Shown: positions 27,181-36,849 of the stretch, one piece after another
How the letters are laid out: every line of letters begins with the position of its first letter
Numbering within the stretch: the stretch's first letter is position 1
NCBI GenBank assembly: GCA_963701675.1
Contig: OY969623.1
Location: 2,170,001-2,234,000 of the forward strand
Direction: 5' to 3'
DNA: 64,000 nucleotides
Origin: G963701675 sp963701675
GTDB taxonomy: Bacteria; Planctomycetota; Planctomycetia; Gemmatales; Gemmataceae
The notes under the pieces: generated by a model
Seen by the model: only the letters and a program-made list of their open reading frames with translations
Told to the model about the DNA's origin: nothing
Database searches by the model: none
Position numbers and translations under genes: made by a program

Positions 27181-27909
27181 ATGACGAAATCGGACATCAT
27201 CGCAGAGATTCAACGGACTGCCGCTGAGAACAATGGTATTCCTCTCGGCTATTCGCGTTTCGAGGACGTCACCAGCATCAAGCATTCCGATTGGTTCGGA
27301 GTCCATTGGGCACGATGGGGCGATGCTCTTCGAGAATCCGGTTTTGAACCAAACCAGCTCCAAGGTGCGTACGAGAAAGAAGAACTTCTACTTCGGTATG
27401 CTGAGTTAGCCAAGGAGTTAGGCCGTCTCCCTGTAAGAGGTGATTTGGGCCTGAAGCGTCGATCGGATGCGGAGTTTCCGAGTTGGAATACGTTCGAGCG
27501 CCTTGGGAAGAAGGCGGACCTCATTCATCAACTCGCGGAGTTCTGCCGTGCCCGTCAGGGATTTGAGCTCGTTGCCAAGCAGTGCCACGACTACCTCGCC
27601 TCAATCGCCCCAACCGATGAAGAACCGCTGACCGACGAAGTCGCTATTGGTTACGTTTACCTGCTGAAGCATGGCTCTCGCCGAGAATACAAAATCGGTC
27701 GCACAAATAATCGACTGCGACGGGAGGGTGAGATCGGCGTTGAGCTTCCTGAGAAAGTTCATCCGATTCACGTTATCGAGACAGACGACCCGGCCGGCAT
27801 CGAAGCCTATTGGCATCGTCGGTTTGCGGAAAAGAGATTGAATAGCGAATGGTTCTCGCTCACGCCTGCCGACGTGCGCGCGTTCAAACGCTGGCGACGG
27901 ATTGTCTGA
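27181..27909 (+). CDS. GIY-YIG-type nuclease (T5orf172/MUG113) with homing-endonuclease-associated repeats
   Basis: 242 residues from ATG 27181 (a TTG at 27169 is possible). The N-terminal half holds two copies of the motif seen with homing endonucleases (IPLGYSRFEDV...WFGVHWARWGDAL and a second near LPVRGDLGL...WNTFERLG). The C-terminus (GYVYLLKHG, YKIGRTNN, EAYWHRRFAEKRLNSEWFSLT) matches the MUG113/T5orf172 branch of GIY-YIG nucleases. Predicted DNA-cutting protein. No defence partner is nearby, so phage-derived or stand-alone mobile nuclease are both possible. Confidence 0.82.
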   Translation: MTKSDIIAEIQRTAAENNGIPLGYSRFEDVTSIKHSDWFGVHWARWGDALRESGFEPNQLQGAYEKEELLLRYAELAKELGRLPVRGDLGLKRRSDAEFPSWNTFERLGKKADLIHQLAEFCRARQGFELVAKQCHDYLASIAPTDEEPLTDEVAIGYVYLLKHGSRREYKIGRTNNRLRREGEIGVELPEKVHPIHVIETDDPAGIEAYWHRRFAEKRLNSEWFSLTPADVRAFKRWRRIV

Positions 27910-27998
27910 TTCGGCAGTCGTGACGGTGGCTGCGGGTGCTGGCCGCAAGTGACCGAACGCCCTCGGAGCGCCCGAGCTAGCCCGATGCGTCGCTGCAT

Positions 27999-28792
27999 TC
28001 ACGGCGCCTTCTTCGCCTGCGGTAAGGGTGACGTCTGGTCCTCCGGCAGTGGCTCCACGCGCAACGCTACCTGGAATCCGAGGCCGCTGCGGTCCAACCC
28101 GCCAAAGGGATCTGGCGTGCGTATCCAGTTCGGCGGCAAGGCCGGAGGCGGAGCAAACTCCGCCGATGCGTTTCGCGGGCACACACCCTTGCCCTGCCCG
28201 GCGGAGAGCTGGAAGTTCACCAGCAGCGTGTGGCAGCCCGGGCCTACTTGAACGCACACCGGCTCTGCGGCGAGATTCACCGCCACGGCGTCGCGGCCGG
28301 CTACCGTCTTTGGTGGCAGCGCCACCGACGCGAGCGGCTGCTCGCCGCATTGCACCCCCGCCGTCGCATGTACCAGTTCCGCCGTGCCAGCCACGTTGCC
28401 GCAGCACTTGCGGTCGCCGCTGCGCAACAGCCCGCTGACGCGCGCCTCTAGAATCAACCGCGCCGGCTTCACTCCCGTGGGAAAGATCACCTCGAAGCCC
28501 TGCTCAATATTCGAATCGAGCATGGCATGGGAAGGCTTGAACAGGTTAGCCTTCGCCGCGGCAACGCCCGTCACCGTCAGGAGCAACCGGTCCGGCGAGG
28601 GTTGCGTGACAGTGACGCTGCCGCCGCCGGTCAGCGCAGTGCCCTCGCGCACCGAGGCTGCCTCGCCGTCGCGGTGCGTCGGCCGAAGAATCACTGCGGG
28701 TGCAGCAGCCGGCGCCGGAGCTTGGCCGACGGCCTCTTTTGTGAGAAGGCAGGCCAGCGCTAGAGTGATCCAACAAACCGTATCGTCGACAT
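27999..28792 (-). CDS. Secreted cysteine-containing hypothetical protein (apparent frameshift near the start)
   Basis: I do not recognise the family. The main frame (from about 28785 down to the stop at 27999) begins with a signal-like stretch WITLALACLLTKEAVGQAP but has no start codon. The ATG at 28792 has a perfect AAGGAG and opens a different frame that stops after ten codons. One extra T near 28771-28778 would join them into a normal signal peptide, so a one-base deletion is likely. The mature protein has several cysteine pairs (CCGNV, CVQVGPGCHT, GVCP) and Pro/Ala-rich parts. It is 30 bases behind the porin gene, probably in an operon with it. Confidence 0.65.
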
Positions 28793-28822
28793 TGGACTGC
28801 TCCTTGTCTCGTCCCGGCCGCG

Positions 28823-30171
28823 TCAGAACGACATCTGTACGACCGTCTGGAAACCGACTCCGTCGTTGTTCAACCGCAGCGGATACGCCGTTTGACGGTA
28901 TGTCGTCTCGAAGCCGAGGCGCAAGTATTTGGTCACGTCCCAGATGAGGTTGGCGAAATACGTCTGGTTGCGCAGAATGCCGCCGCCGCTGAGGTCGCGG
29001 TCGAGCGGGTCGTCGATGCCATAGCCGACGTGTGTGTGTAGCTTCTCCGGGCAAATGTAGTAATAGACCTCGCCCCAGCCGCCGGAGGCGCGGACGGTGC
29101 GTGTGCCGGCCGCGTTGAACGTCTGCAGGACGCCGCCGTTGTACGTCCCTAACCCCTGGCCCGAGAACAACTCGCCCGCCATGCCGAAGCGATCGCTGAT
29201 GCGCCAACGCAGGTCGGCGCCGACACCCCACACGTCGCCGATCACTTGCCGCACGCCAGGGTTCGTCCGCCGCACCTGACCGACGAGCCCCGAGACGCCT
29301 ACCTCAAACGTCCTGCTCGCCATGAGCGGCCCCTCGAGTGGTCCGATGCCCCAGGCCGCGCGAAGTTCGACGTTTGGCCAACCATTGTCCTCGTCGATTT
29401 GGAAACTATCGGAGACAATAGTTGAAATCGGCTCGCCAAGCCCCGCTTGCAGCGTAACGGCGGTGTCGTCGGTGTAGCTCAGAAAGCGCTCGACGCGGAA
29501 CTGCCCGCGGTAGTTGCCGGTGTTGCCCGAGCCGAACAGGTAAGAGAAGGCAAGCATGTTCGGCATGACGGGGTTGAAGATGTCTAGCTGAAGACCGGCC
29601 GCGAAGCGGCAGTCGTCGTTTTTGATGTCGGCAAACAATAGGAAAGGCAAGATGCCGTAGCGGTCGGCGATTATGTTGTCGTTGTAGAAGAACACCAACG
29701 CCAACCCGCCCGTTTGCCAGTCGCCGAGCCGCGGGCCGACGACGAGGCCTCCCAATGAACTCGCGCGGGCGTGAACGTCCACCGTTTGTTCTCGGAAGCC
29801 GGGCGCCGCGTCGGGCAGCAGGAACAACGGTGTGCCGGGGGCGACCGGCCGCGCCGAGCTGAAAATTGCCGTGCCCTGAAGCCAGCCGAAGACGACGAGC
29901 TTCCAGTTTTCATCGGCCGTCGTGACGGTCAGGTTCTTGGCCACCTGCTCCAACGTCTGCCCCAGCACGGCCACCGGGTCCGGGGACGCGGGCGCCTGTT
30001 CCGGGGGAAACGCCGATTCTAGCGGAATGGGAAAACAGGCGAAGTCGGGCGGTAATTCCGTCCGCTGTGGCTTGGCGCTTGAGGCGGCGAGACTACGTCC
30101 TCTGCTTGGGTGCGCGCGGCACCTGAGAGGAGCAGCAACAGGGCCGTAGAAACGGCGATCCGCCGACGCAT
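28823..30171 (-). CDS. Outer-membrane porin, carbohydrate-porin-like (apparent frameshift near the start)
   Basis: The body (28823 to about 30070) is an outer-membrane beta barrel: alternating aromatic strands such as KLVVFGWLQG, GGLALVFFYND, YLRLGFETTYRQTAYPL and a final phenylalanine. The signal peptide MRRRIAVSTALLLLLSG lies in another frame from ATG 30171 (GAAGGA upstream). One added base near 30069-30078 joins the signal to the linker KPQRTELPPDF. So either a one-base deletion or a sequence error; a GTG start at 29974 without signal peptide is unlikely for a porin. Probable role: diffusion of small solutes. Exact porin family unsure. Confidence 0.72.
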
Positions 30172-30403
30172 CTTCACTTATCCTTCATCGTCCTTAAGCA
30201 ACGCAGACTTTAGCGGTTGTCTCAGTTCCAACGGGCCGGATTTACTACGTGCTCTGAAAAGGATGGAAAAGGCCTAAAGAAGTGGCTTTCTGGGCAGGCT
30301 TGCATATCGCGAGTACGGGTGCTCGAACTCGATTTGAAAACGTGCATAAATCCAAGGGTTGAGCAGTCCGTGATTGGTTCTGGTTTATGAAGGAGCCTTG
30401 CTC

Positions 30404-30651
30404 GTGATCAAAAGATTTCGAGTTCACCTCCGAGGGCGGCAAGCCCGGCAGCGGTGGCAAGGGCGTCCTTCTTGTGGACGGCAAGCCGGTCGCTGAAGGC
30501 CGAATCACGCGAACGGTAGGCTACCGCATGTCGCTCGACGAAACGCTGGACGTTGGCGAGGACACCGGCACCGCCGTCGATCCAGCGTACGAGGCGAAGA
30601 TGCCGTTCAAGTTCACCGGCAAGATGCAAGGTGACGATCGAACTGAAGTAA
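30404..30651 (+). pseudogene. Arylsulfatase pseudogene with large internal deletion
   Basis: It starts with the same ribosome site and first codons as the 23785 sulfatase (GTG-ATC-AAA-AGA-TTT) and then jumps to the C-terminal beta domain (FEFTSEGGKPGSGGKG, LVDGKPVAEGRI, VDPAYEAKMPFKFTGKM). The joint changes frame and a second one-base shift lies before the original end (VTIELK then TAA at 30649-30651). About 2 kb of a normal sulfatase gene is missing. Confidence 0.85.
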
Positions 30652-30677
30652 CCAAACTTTGAGCCGGACCGAGGGCC

Positions 30678-31481
30678 TCAACTCCACCACTGGTCGCCGT
30701 CGCTTACGCTGAAGTCCGTCTTAACATCAGCCGGATCGTATTGGATGTAGTCTTTCCCGGCGTCACCGTAGAGCGTGTCAGCGCCGCTGCCGCCCCACAC
30801 CCAGTCGTTTCCCTGGAAGCCGGTCACCGTGTCGTCACCCATCCCGCCGTACACTTGGTCGTCGCCCCAACCGCCATTTAGTTGGTCGTTGCCTTCCTTG
30901 CCGGCCAGATAGTCGAAGCCGTTTCCACCGTTGACAACATCGTTGCCGGCGCCGCCGGTGAGTTGGTCATTGCCATTCGCTCCATTTACGTTGTCGTCAC
31001 CCGTGCCGCCGTAAAACCAGTTGTCCCAGCCGGCCGTTGCGGTCTGCGTTTGGTCAGAGAGGTAGTCGTTTCCGGCTTGGCCATAGAGAACGTCCACGCC
31101 GTATCCGCCGGTCAGCTTGTCGTTTCCATCACCGCCCAGCATCCAGCACGGCAAGGTCGTAGTATGGGCGAAATCGTCGTTACCTCCCCAACCTTGGAAC
31201 ACGATCCCTTTGACTTTCCAAGTTTCGACCCACAAGTCCACATGTGTATCGCCGGTGTATCCGAATGTTCGGAAATAGTTGACTCCATTTTCGAGGACCG
31301 GACTAACCCACGCCCAATCGTTTGCCTGCGTCCCATCGATCAGGAGAAAACCGTCGTCGCTCAGTTTGGCCGCCATCAAAACCCTGGTTTCCAAGGCTTC
31401 CAAACGCGGCCGAGCCTGTGGGCGCGGGGATCGTGTTTGCTTTGTCTGGCGTCCAAGGATGTTGCTAAGTAGCTGTCGCAT
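30678..31481 (-). CDS. LEPR-XLL-like leader protein with RTX-type calcium-binding repeats
   Basis: 267 residues. Leader ARPRLEALETRVLMAAKL at about 22-40, the planctomycete LEPR-XLL type. From about residue 110 there are GGxGxDxLxGGxGxD nonapeptide repeats (LGGDGNDKLTGGYGVD, YGGTGDDNVNGANGND, YGGMGDDTVTGFQGND) that form calcium-binding beta rolls. Expected to be exported and folded outside on calcium binding. Start has AAGGAA upstream. Short for the family; no enzyme domain visible. Confidence 0.85.
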   Translation of the reverse strand: MRQLLSNILGRQTKQTRSPRPQARPRLEALETRVLMAAKLSDDGFLLIDGTQANDWAWVSPVLENGVNYFRTFGYTGDTHVDLWVETWKVKGIVFQGWGGNDDFAHTTTLPCWMLGGDGNDKLTGGYGVDVLYGQAGNDYLSDQTQTATAGWDNWFYGGTGDDNVNGANGNDQLTGGAGNDVVNGGNGFDYLAGKEGNDQLNGGWGDDQVYGGMGDDTVTGFQGNDWVWGGSGADTLYGDAGKDYIQYDPADVKTDFSVSDGDQWWS

Positions 31482-31832
31482 CGCCCATTCCTTGCTGCAC
31501 TTGCAGCGTTTCGTGTTTCCCTAACTGATTCCAGCGGTTTCGCCCGCTCTACGTAGGGATTGCCGATTGGTCGCGCTACCGGCCAATTTTCTTGGTTTTT
31601 TTCCAAATCGGGCCCGGACCGCGGTCCCGCCGCCAGCAGCGCGTTAGTTAGCAACCAAGATTCTTTAGAGAAAACTCTTGAGGCTGGTCGATATGGTGGT
31701 TAACTAGACAGACCGAGCGTCACATTCGGCACATTTCATCGTCGCCCTGTCGCTGGAGTTTGTGCATCTTGCGACGCTATGCCGATCGTGCAGGATGCAA
31801 ATTACTCCGGCCGCCGCCTGAAGGTTCCAGTA

Positions 31833-33311
31833 ATGCGGTTGGCACATATCTTTGCGTGTGTTCTGTTGCTTATTACGGGCAGTTTCTCGCCCGCTGAGGA
31901 ACCGCACATCTCGCCGAACACCCCAGTCGATGTTCTACCTGGTCACCTAACTATACCAGAGGAGCATGGCAGCCTTAATCTGCCCGGCAAGTACCCCGCG
32001 GTGGAGAGCCTTGGGTTTACATCTCCTAAGAAGCGTCGATTCACTCTGGAAGCAGGTTGGGAAGATGGGCTGCGATTCGTATCAGATGACGATCAATTCC
32101 ACATTCACATCGGCGGAAACGCACAAGTTGATTCCACCTGGCTCATCGGCCCGACGAGCGTTTTCGCGATTCCCGGCGGCGGCGAAAACGGCGTGGAGAA
32201 TGCATCAGCCACGTTCTTCCGCCGGGTTCGCCTGCGCATCGACGGCGACCTTCATGATCAATTCGATTACATCATGGAGTACGATTTCGCTCATGCGGAG
32301 AATGAGAACAGCGGGCTTCAGCCGAACTCGTTCGGAAACATCGCGGGGTCGCCGGTGCCGTGCAACATCTGGATGCAGATCCGTGAGGTGCCGTATCTGG
32401 GTAATGTTCGCTTCGGCAACCAGGTCAAACCGATCGGGATGACAAACAACGCATATCAGGGCTTCTTGCCGTTCATGGAACGCGCGGACAACATGGACGC
32501 GTTCTATGGCCCGTTCGACAGCGGGTTCAATCTGGGCCTCACCGCGAGAAACTGGAGCGAGAGCGAACGGGCGACTTGGCAATTCGGCATTTATCGTCCC
32601 TCCATTGATGTGTTCGGCGTGAGCCTTAACAAGTTCTCCGTCGGCGGGCGCGTGACGGCGCTGCCGTGGTACGCCGATGAAGGCAGAGGATTGGTCCACG
32701 TCGGCCTCGGCTGCAACGGCGGTGAACTCGTGCAGAATCAACTAAGGGTCCGGGCTCGACCGCTGTTGCGTAACGGACCAGGCTACGCAGTCCCTATTCT
32801 GGTTGATACGGGCGAGATTCCGGGAAGTCGCCTGTGCGTGATCGCGCCCGAATTCGCGATGGTCCTCGGCCCCTGGACGATACAAGCAGAGTGGGCCGGG
32901 CAGATTCTCACTGAAGCCATCGCTGCGAACAACATACCCCAAGGCACGGTCTTCTATCACGGTGGCTACGTGCAAGCGCTCTATTTTCTCACGGGCGAGC
33001 ATCAGGAATACGAGCGGCGTGAAGGCGTCTTTGGCCGCGTCGTGCCGCTCAATGACTATCACGTAAAGAAGCACGATCCGCATCGGGCTTATGGAGCGTG
33101 GCAAATCGGCGCCCGATTCAGCTACCTCGACCTCAACACCAAGGCCATTCAAGGGGGCCAAATCTACGACTGGACCGTCGGGCTGAATTGGTTTCTAAAT
33201 CCGAACATGAAGTTCCAACTCAACTACATTGCCGAACACCGCGATGGGCCGCAAGGAATCGTCCAGGGTTGGATCAACGGCGTCGGCATCCGCGGTGCGT
33301 ATGATTTCTAG
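31833..33311 (+). CDS. Phosphate-selective porin O/P family protein
   Basis: 492 residues from ATG 31833 (AAGG upstream), which gives a clean signal peptide (MRLAHIFACVLLLITGSFS). Family features of OprO/OprP: WEDGLRFVSDDDQFHIHIGGNAQVD, FFRRVRLRIDGDLHDQFDYIMEYDF, GNVRFGNQVKPIGM, EDGGF-like loop positions and the terminal RGAYDF. It forms an anion-permeable outer-membrane trimer. In planctomycetes these porins are abundant and the selectivity is rarely known; phosphate or sulfate are both possible. Stands alone with a 350-base upstream gap shared with the divergent RTX gene. Confidence 0.88.
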   Translation: MRLAHIFACVLLLITGSFSPAEEPHISPNTPVDVLPGHLTIPEEHGSLNLPGKYPAVESLGFTSPKKRRFTLEAGWEDGLRFVSDDDQFHIHIGGNAQVDSTWLIGPTSVFAIPGGGENGVENASATFFRRVRLRIDGDLHDQFDYIMEYDFAHAENENSGLQPNSFGNIAGSPVPCNIWMQIREVPYLGNVRFGNQVKPIGMTNNAYQGFLPFMERADNMDAFYGPFDSGFNLGLTARNWSESERATWQFGIYRPSIDVFGVSLNKFSVGGRVTALPWYADEGRGLVHVGLGCNGGELVQNQLRVRARPLLRNGPGYAVPILVDTGEIPGSRLCVIAPEFAMVLGPWTIQAEWAGQILTEAIAANNIPQGTVFYHGGYVQALYFLTGEHQEYERREGVFGRVVPLNDYHVKKHDPHRAYGAWQIGARFSYLDLNTKAIQGGQIYDWTVGLNWFLNPNMKFQLNYIAEHRDGPQGIVQGWINGVGIRGAYDF

Positions 33312-33474
33312 CAGTGATTGGACGTATCGCCACGTTCCACAGTCCGATGCGCTGTTCGCCTATGCTGGGTTGGTCTTGAGCATGGTCGGCATCGCGTTGT
33401 GGCCTGCCGTCGCGCTACATGCCGCCCTGGCCGTCTGGTGTGTGGTCTATATCCGGGAGAGGCCGCGCGGCTAG
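33301..33474 (+). CDS. Small putative membrane protein
   Basis: 57 residues overlapping the last 11 bases of the porin gene in another frame. One long hydrophobic segment (ALFAYAGLVLSMVGIALWPAVALHAALAVWCVVYI), possibly two helices in a hairpin, then a basic end RERPRG. No ribosome site beyond coupling with the porin. Unknown; could be chance. Confidence 0.35.
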   Translation: MISSSDWTYRHVPQSDALFAYAGLVLSMVGIALWPAVALHAALAVWCVVYIRERPRG

Positions 33475-33525
33475 CAAGGGGCCACGCAGGAAAGACGCGG
33501 AGTCCAACGTTAGGTCCGGCCGGTT

Positions 33526-35551
33526 TCACGCTCCACTAGTCGCTGATACCACCTTGATGACGACAAACGTCACGTCGTCCACTTGCTTGACATCGCCGCG
33601 AAAATGAGTGAGACGCTCGCGGATCGCGGTGGCGATTTCCGTCGCTGAGCGGCCGGCGGATTCACGTATGACTTCCCGCAGCCGGTCTTTTCCAAACGGT
33701 TCGTCCTTAGCGTCCGGCATCTCCCACACGCCGTCGGTTCCCACGAGTAACACCTGGCCGGGTCGCAACGGACCATACGTCTGCTCGCCGTATTCGGTCT
33801 CATCCATGACACCGAGCGGCAGATCGCCTTCGCCAACTTCCTTGAATGATCCGTCGGTCGGATCGTAAAGGATGGCTGGATCGTGACCCGCGCTCACCCA
33901 GCGCATCGTCCCGGATTTCGAGTCGACAACGGACAAATGCATGGTCATGAAACGGGCGCCCTGATGGTCCGCCGCGATGAATCGGTTCAACCGGCCCATT
34001 AACTCGGCCAAACTACCGGCGGCCACAGCGCGGTCCCGAAGGACGGCGCGGCACACTGGCCATCACCAAAGCGGCGGCCACGCCGTGACCCGCTACATCG
34101 CCCAGCGCGACCAGCACCGCGCCCGGCGCGGCGGAGTCGAGGACAAGGAAATCGTAATAGTCGCCGCCAGTCTCATCGCAGTAGGTGCTGTGCCCGGCAA
34201 CGTCGAGGCCGCGCACCGCGGGAGGCCCGGCGGGCAGCAGCCGCTGCTGCACCTCCATCGCCACGTTGAGCGAGTGCCGTAACCGGAGCCGATCGCGCAA
34301 GTCGGCAATCATCCGGTTCAGCGCGTCGGCGAGTTGCCGAAACTCGGAGCTGCCGCCGAATTCCGCCCGTGCCTCCAAGTCGCCCTCCCCGACACGGTTC
34401 ATGAATCCGATGAGCTTGAGCACTGGCGTCGATACCGAGCGCGCCATAAGGGCAGCCAGTAAGACGGCGATGAGCAGGGCCCCAGCCGCAGCCGCGAGGG
34501 CAATGGCCTGGCTCCGCCAAACGTCGGCCAGAAAATCGGCCGCCGGCGCAACAGCCCCGATCACCCACACCTGGTCGTTTCCCACGCGGAACGCAGTCGT
34601 AGATGCCAGGTACTCGACACCGGCACGGTCGAATTTGAAGGGCTGGAACGATTCCGAAGAGCCGGCTAGGTGCGCAGCGCCGGAAACCCGGCCACGAAAC
34701 GCGTCGACCAACGGATCATCGGTATCGGCGAGTGAGAGTAATTCTCCGGTTCCTTTCTGTCGCTCGAGTGCGACCACTCGTCGAGTCGGATGAGCGAGCA
34801 GAGTTTCATCGGCCGTGTACATGAAGAAGCGCGAGTTTGGGCTGACGGATAGTCGGGCGACAAATGTGGACAACGAATTGAGGTCGAAGTCCGCGGTCAC
34901 CACCCCCAAGAACCGGCCCATCTGATTCTCGAGCGGGGCCGCGCACGAAATGCCCGGAACTCCCTGGTCGTAGAAAACGTATGGAGGCGTCCACACTAGC
35001 CGGCGATAGGCCTTCGCCTTTGTGTAGAAAGGGCGGACGCGCGGATCGTACGCGCTGTCATACTCCGAAAGCGCCGGTCGCCAGGCGCCGTCGGGTAACA
35101 CATCGTATTCGATCGTCGGCGTCTTCCCATCCACGATTCGCGTCTGCCGGATGCGCTGGCGACCTTCGACGCGATACGCGCCGGTAAACGTACCGGACTC
35201 GTCGCTGAGACTCACCCAGCTTAGGCCCGGGTTGCTTTGCAGGAAGACCAAAAGCTGACGAGCTAGCTTGTCGGTGTCGTCGAGAGCGAGGTTATCGACG
35301 CCGAGCCGACGCAGCGCCTCGACCACCGGCGGTGCCCGCTCCATGAATGCGCGCGTCTCGTCGACGGCGTGAGCGCTGGCTTCGCGAAAGACGGTGTTCG
35401 TCAGCACTTCGGTCGATTGCAGGGCGCTGCGGTGTGCAAGCCAAGTCACGATCGCCCCGGTGAGCAGCACCAGCCCGCATACACCGAGCACGAGCTTTGT
35501 GCGAAAGCTCAGCCCGCGGGTGCTCCGCTCGTGTAGGCTAGACATGCTCAT
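33526..35551 (-). CDS. SpoIIE-type serine phosphatase with Cache and HAMP domains (apparent frameshift)
   Basis: Start at ATG 35551 or 35545 (MSSLHERSTRG). Layout: first membrane helix (LVLGVCGLVLLTGAIVTWLAH), extracellular double Cache domain to about residue 330, second helix (AIALAAAAGALLIAVLLAALMA), HAMP (MNRVGEGDLEARAE...) and SpoIIE/PP2C phosphatase (GLDVAGHSTYCDETGGDYYDF, GDVAGHGVAAALVMA, then RFMTMHLSVVD, GTDGVWEMPDA, DDVTFVVIK). The frame shifts at about 34048-34053 by one extra base inside MASV-RAVLRD. With the shift repaired it is a complete RsbU-like regulator that dephosphorylates an anti-sigma-antagonist in response to an outside signal. As written it is split into two parts. 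Confidence 0.83.
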
Positions 35552-35765
35552 GGTGGTGTAAAGCTTACCCAGGACATCACGGCCCGACCACCGGCGAGCT
35601 GGACCCGCAAGGCGCTCGCCTGCCCAGTAGCCGTTCGGTCCAAACTCGCGTAAACAGTCCACAGTCTCACGTCGTGCAAAGGAATCCTTATTCCAATTGA
35701 TGTGCATGCGGCTGTCGCGGAACGCGAGGCAGTGAAAAGTCCGCAAACTGCACAAGGAGAACACC

Positions 35766-36776
35766 ATGGTCACGCGATACTGCACACTTCTCGCATTCTT
35801 GCTGCTTCCGTGCCGGCTTGGTGCTCAGGACAAGGCCGATCCGCTGCCTTCCTGGAACGACGGACCCGCCAAGAAGGCGATCCTCGAGTTTGTCCGCGTG
35901 ACGGCCGAAAAAGCCAGCCCGAAATACGTGCCGCCTGAGCAGCGGATCGCCACCTTCGACCAGGACGGCACGCTTTGGGTCGAGCAGCCGATGTACACAC
36001 AAGTGGTCTACTGCCTGGAGCGAGTCCCGGAGGTGGTCAAGCAGAAGCCGGAGTTGAAGGACAAGGAACCGTTCAAGACCTTGCTGTCCGGCAACCGAGA
36101 GGCGATAGCCAAGCTGTCGATGAAGGAACTGGAAGAGGTTCTAGGCGCCACACTTTCGGGCATGTCCGTGGAAGAGTTCCAGGTTGAGGTCAAGAAATGG
36201 CTGGCCACCGCCAAGCATCCCCGTTGGAAGCGTCCATATACGGAACTTACCTATCAGCCGATGCAAGAAGTTTTGAAGTATTTCCGCGCCAACGGCTACA
36301 AGACTTATATTGCAACCGGTGGTGGCCAAGATTTCGTCCGCGTCTACGCCGAGCAAGTCTACGGCATTCCGCCAGAGCAAGTCGTCGGCTCCGCGGGCGG
36401 CACGAAGTACGGCTACGCACAGGACGGCCGCCCGTTTCTGACCAAGGAGCCCAAACTTCTGCTCAACGACAACAACGCGGGCAAGCCGGAGGGTATCCAT
36501 CTTATGATCGGCCGACGACCGTTTGCAGCCTTCGGCAACTCCACAGGCGATCAACAGATGTTGGAGTACACCGGCGCCGGCGACGGCGCCCGGCTGATGA
36601 TGCTGGTGCTCCACGACGACGCCGAGCGCGAGTATGCCTATGGCCCGGCCCAGGGACTACCCGACAGCAAAGTCGGGACCTTCACTCAAGCGTTATACGA
36701 CGAAGCGAAGAAGCGTGGCTGGGTCGTCATTAGTATGAAGAACGATTGGAAACGGATGTTCCCTTTTGACAAGTAG
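35766..36776 (+). CDS. Secreted HAD-superfamily phosphatase
   Basis: 336 residues with signal peptide (MVTRYCTLLAFLLLPCRLGAQ). HAD motif I TFDQDGTLW, motif II YIATGGGQDFV (Thr), motif III K region, and motif IV FGNSTGDQQML. Related to phosphoserine phosphatase-like HAD proteins found in envelope fractions of planctomycetes. A phosphomonoesterase in the periplasm is the likely role; substrate unknown. It stands just upstream of a sulfatase on the same strand (74 bases), possibly one transcript. Confidence 0.88.
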   Translation: MVTRYCTLLAFLLLPCRLGAQDKADPLPSWNDGPAKKAILEFVRVTAEKASPKYVPPEQRIATFDQDGTLWVEQPMYTQVVYCLERVPEVVKQKPELKDKEPFKTLLSGNREAIAKLSMKELEEVLGATLSGMSVEEFQVEVKKWLATAKHPRWKRPYTELTYQPMQEVLKYFRANGYKTYIATGGGQDFVRVYAEQVYGIPPEQVVGSAGGTKYGYAQDGRPFLTKEPKLLLNDNNAGKPEGIHLMIGRRPFAAFGNSTGDQQMLEYTGAGDGARLMMLVLHDDAEREYAYGPAQGLPDSKVGTFTQALYDEAKKRGWVVISMKNDWKRMFPFDK

Positions 36777-36849
36777 TCCTGAACGCCGTCATGCTGCAAA
36801 GCCTATATTGTCGCCCGTCACATCCATATGGAATTGGAGGAACGACACC

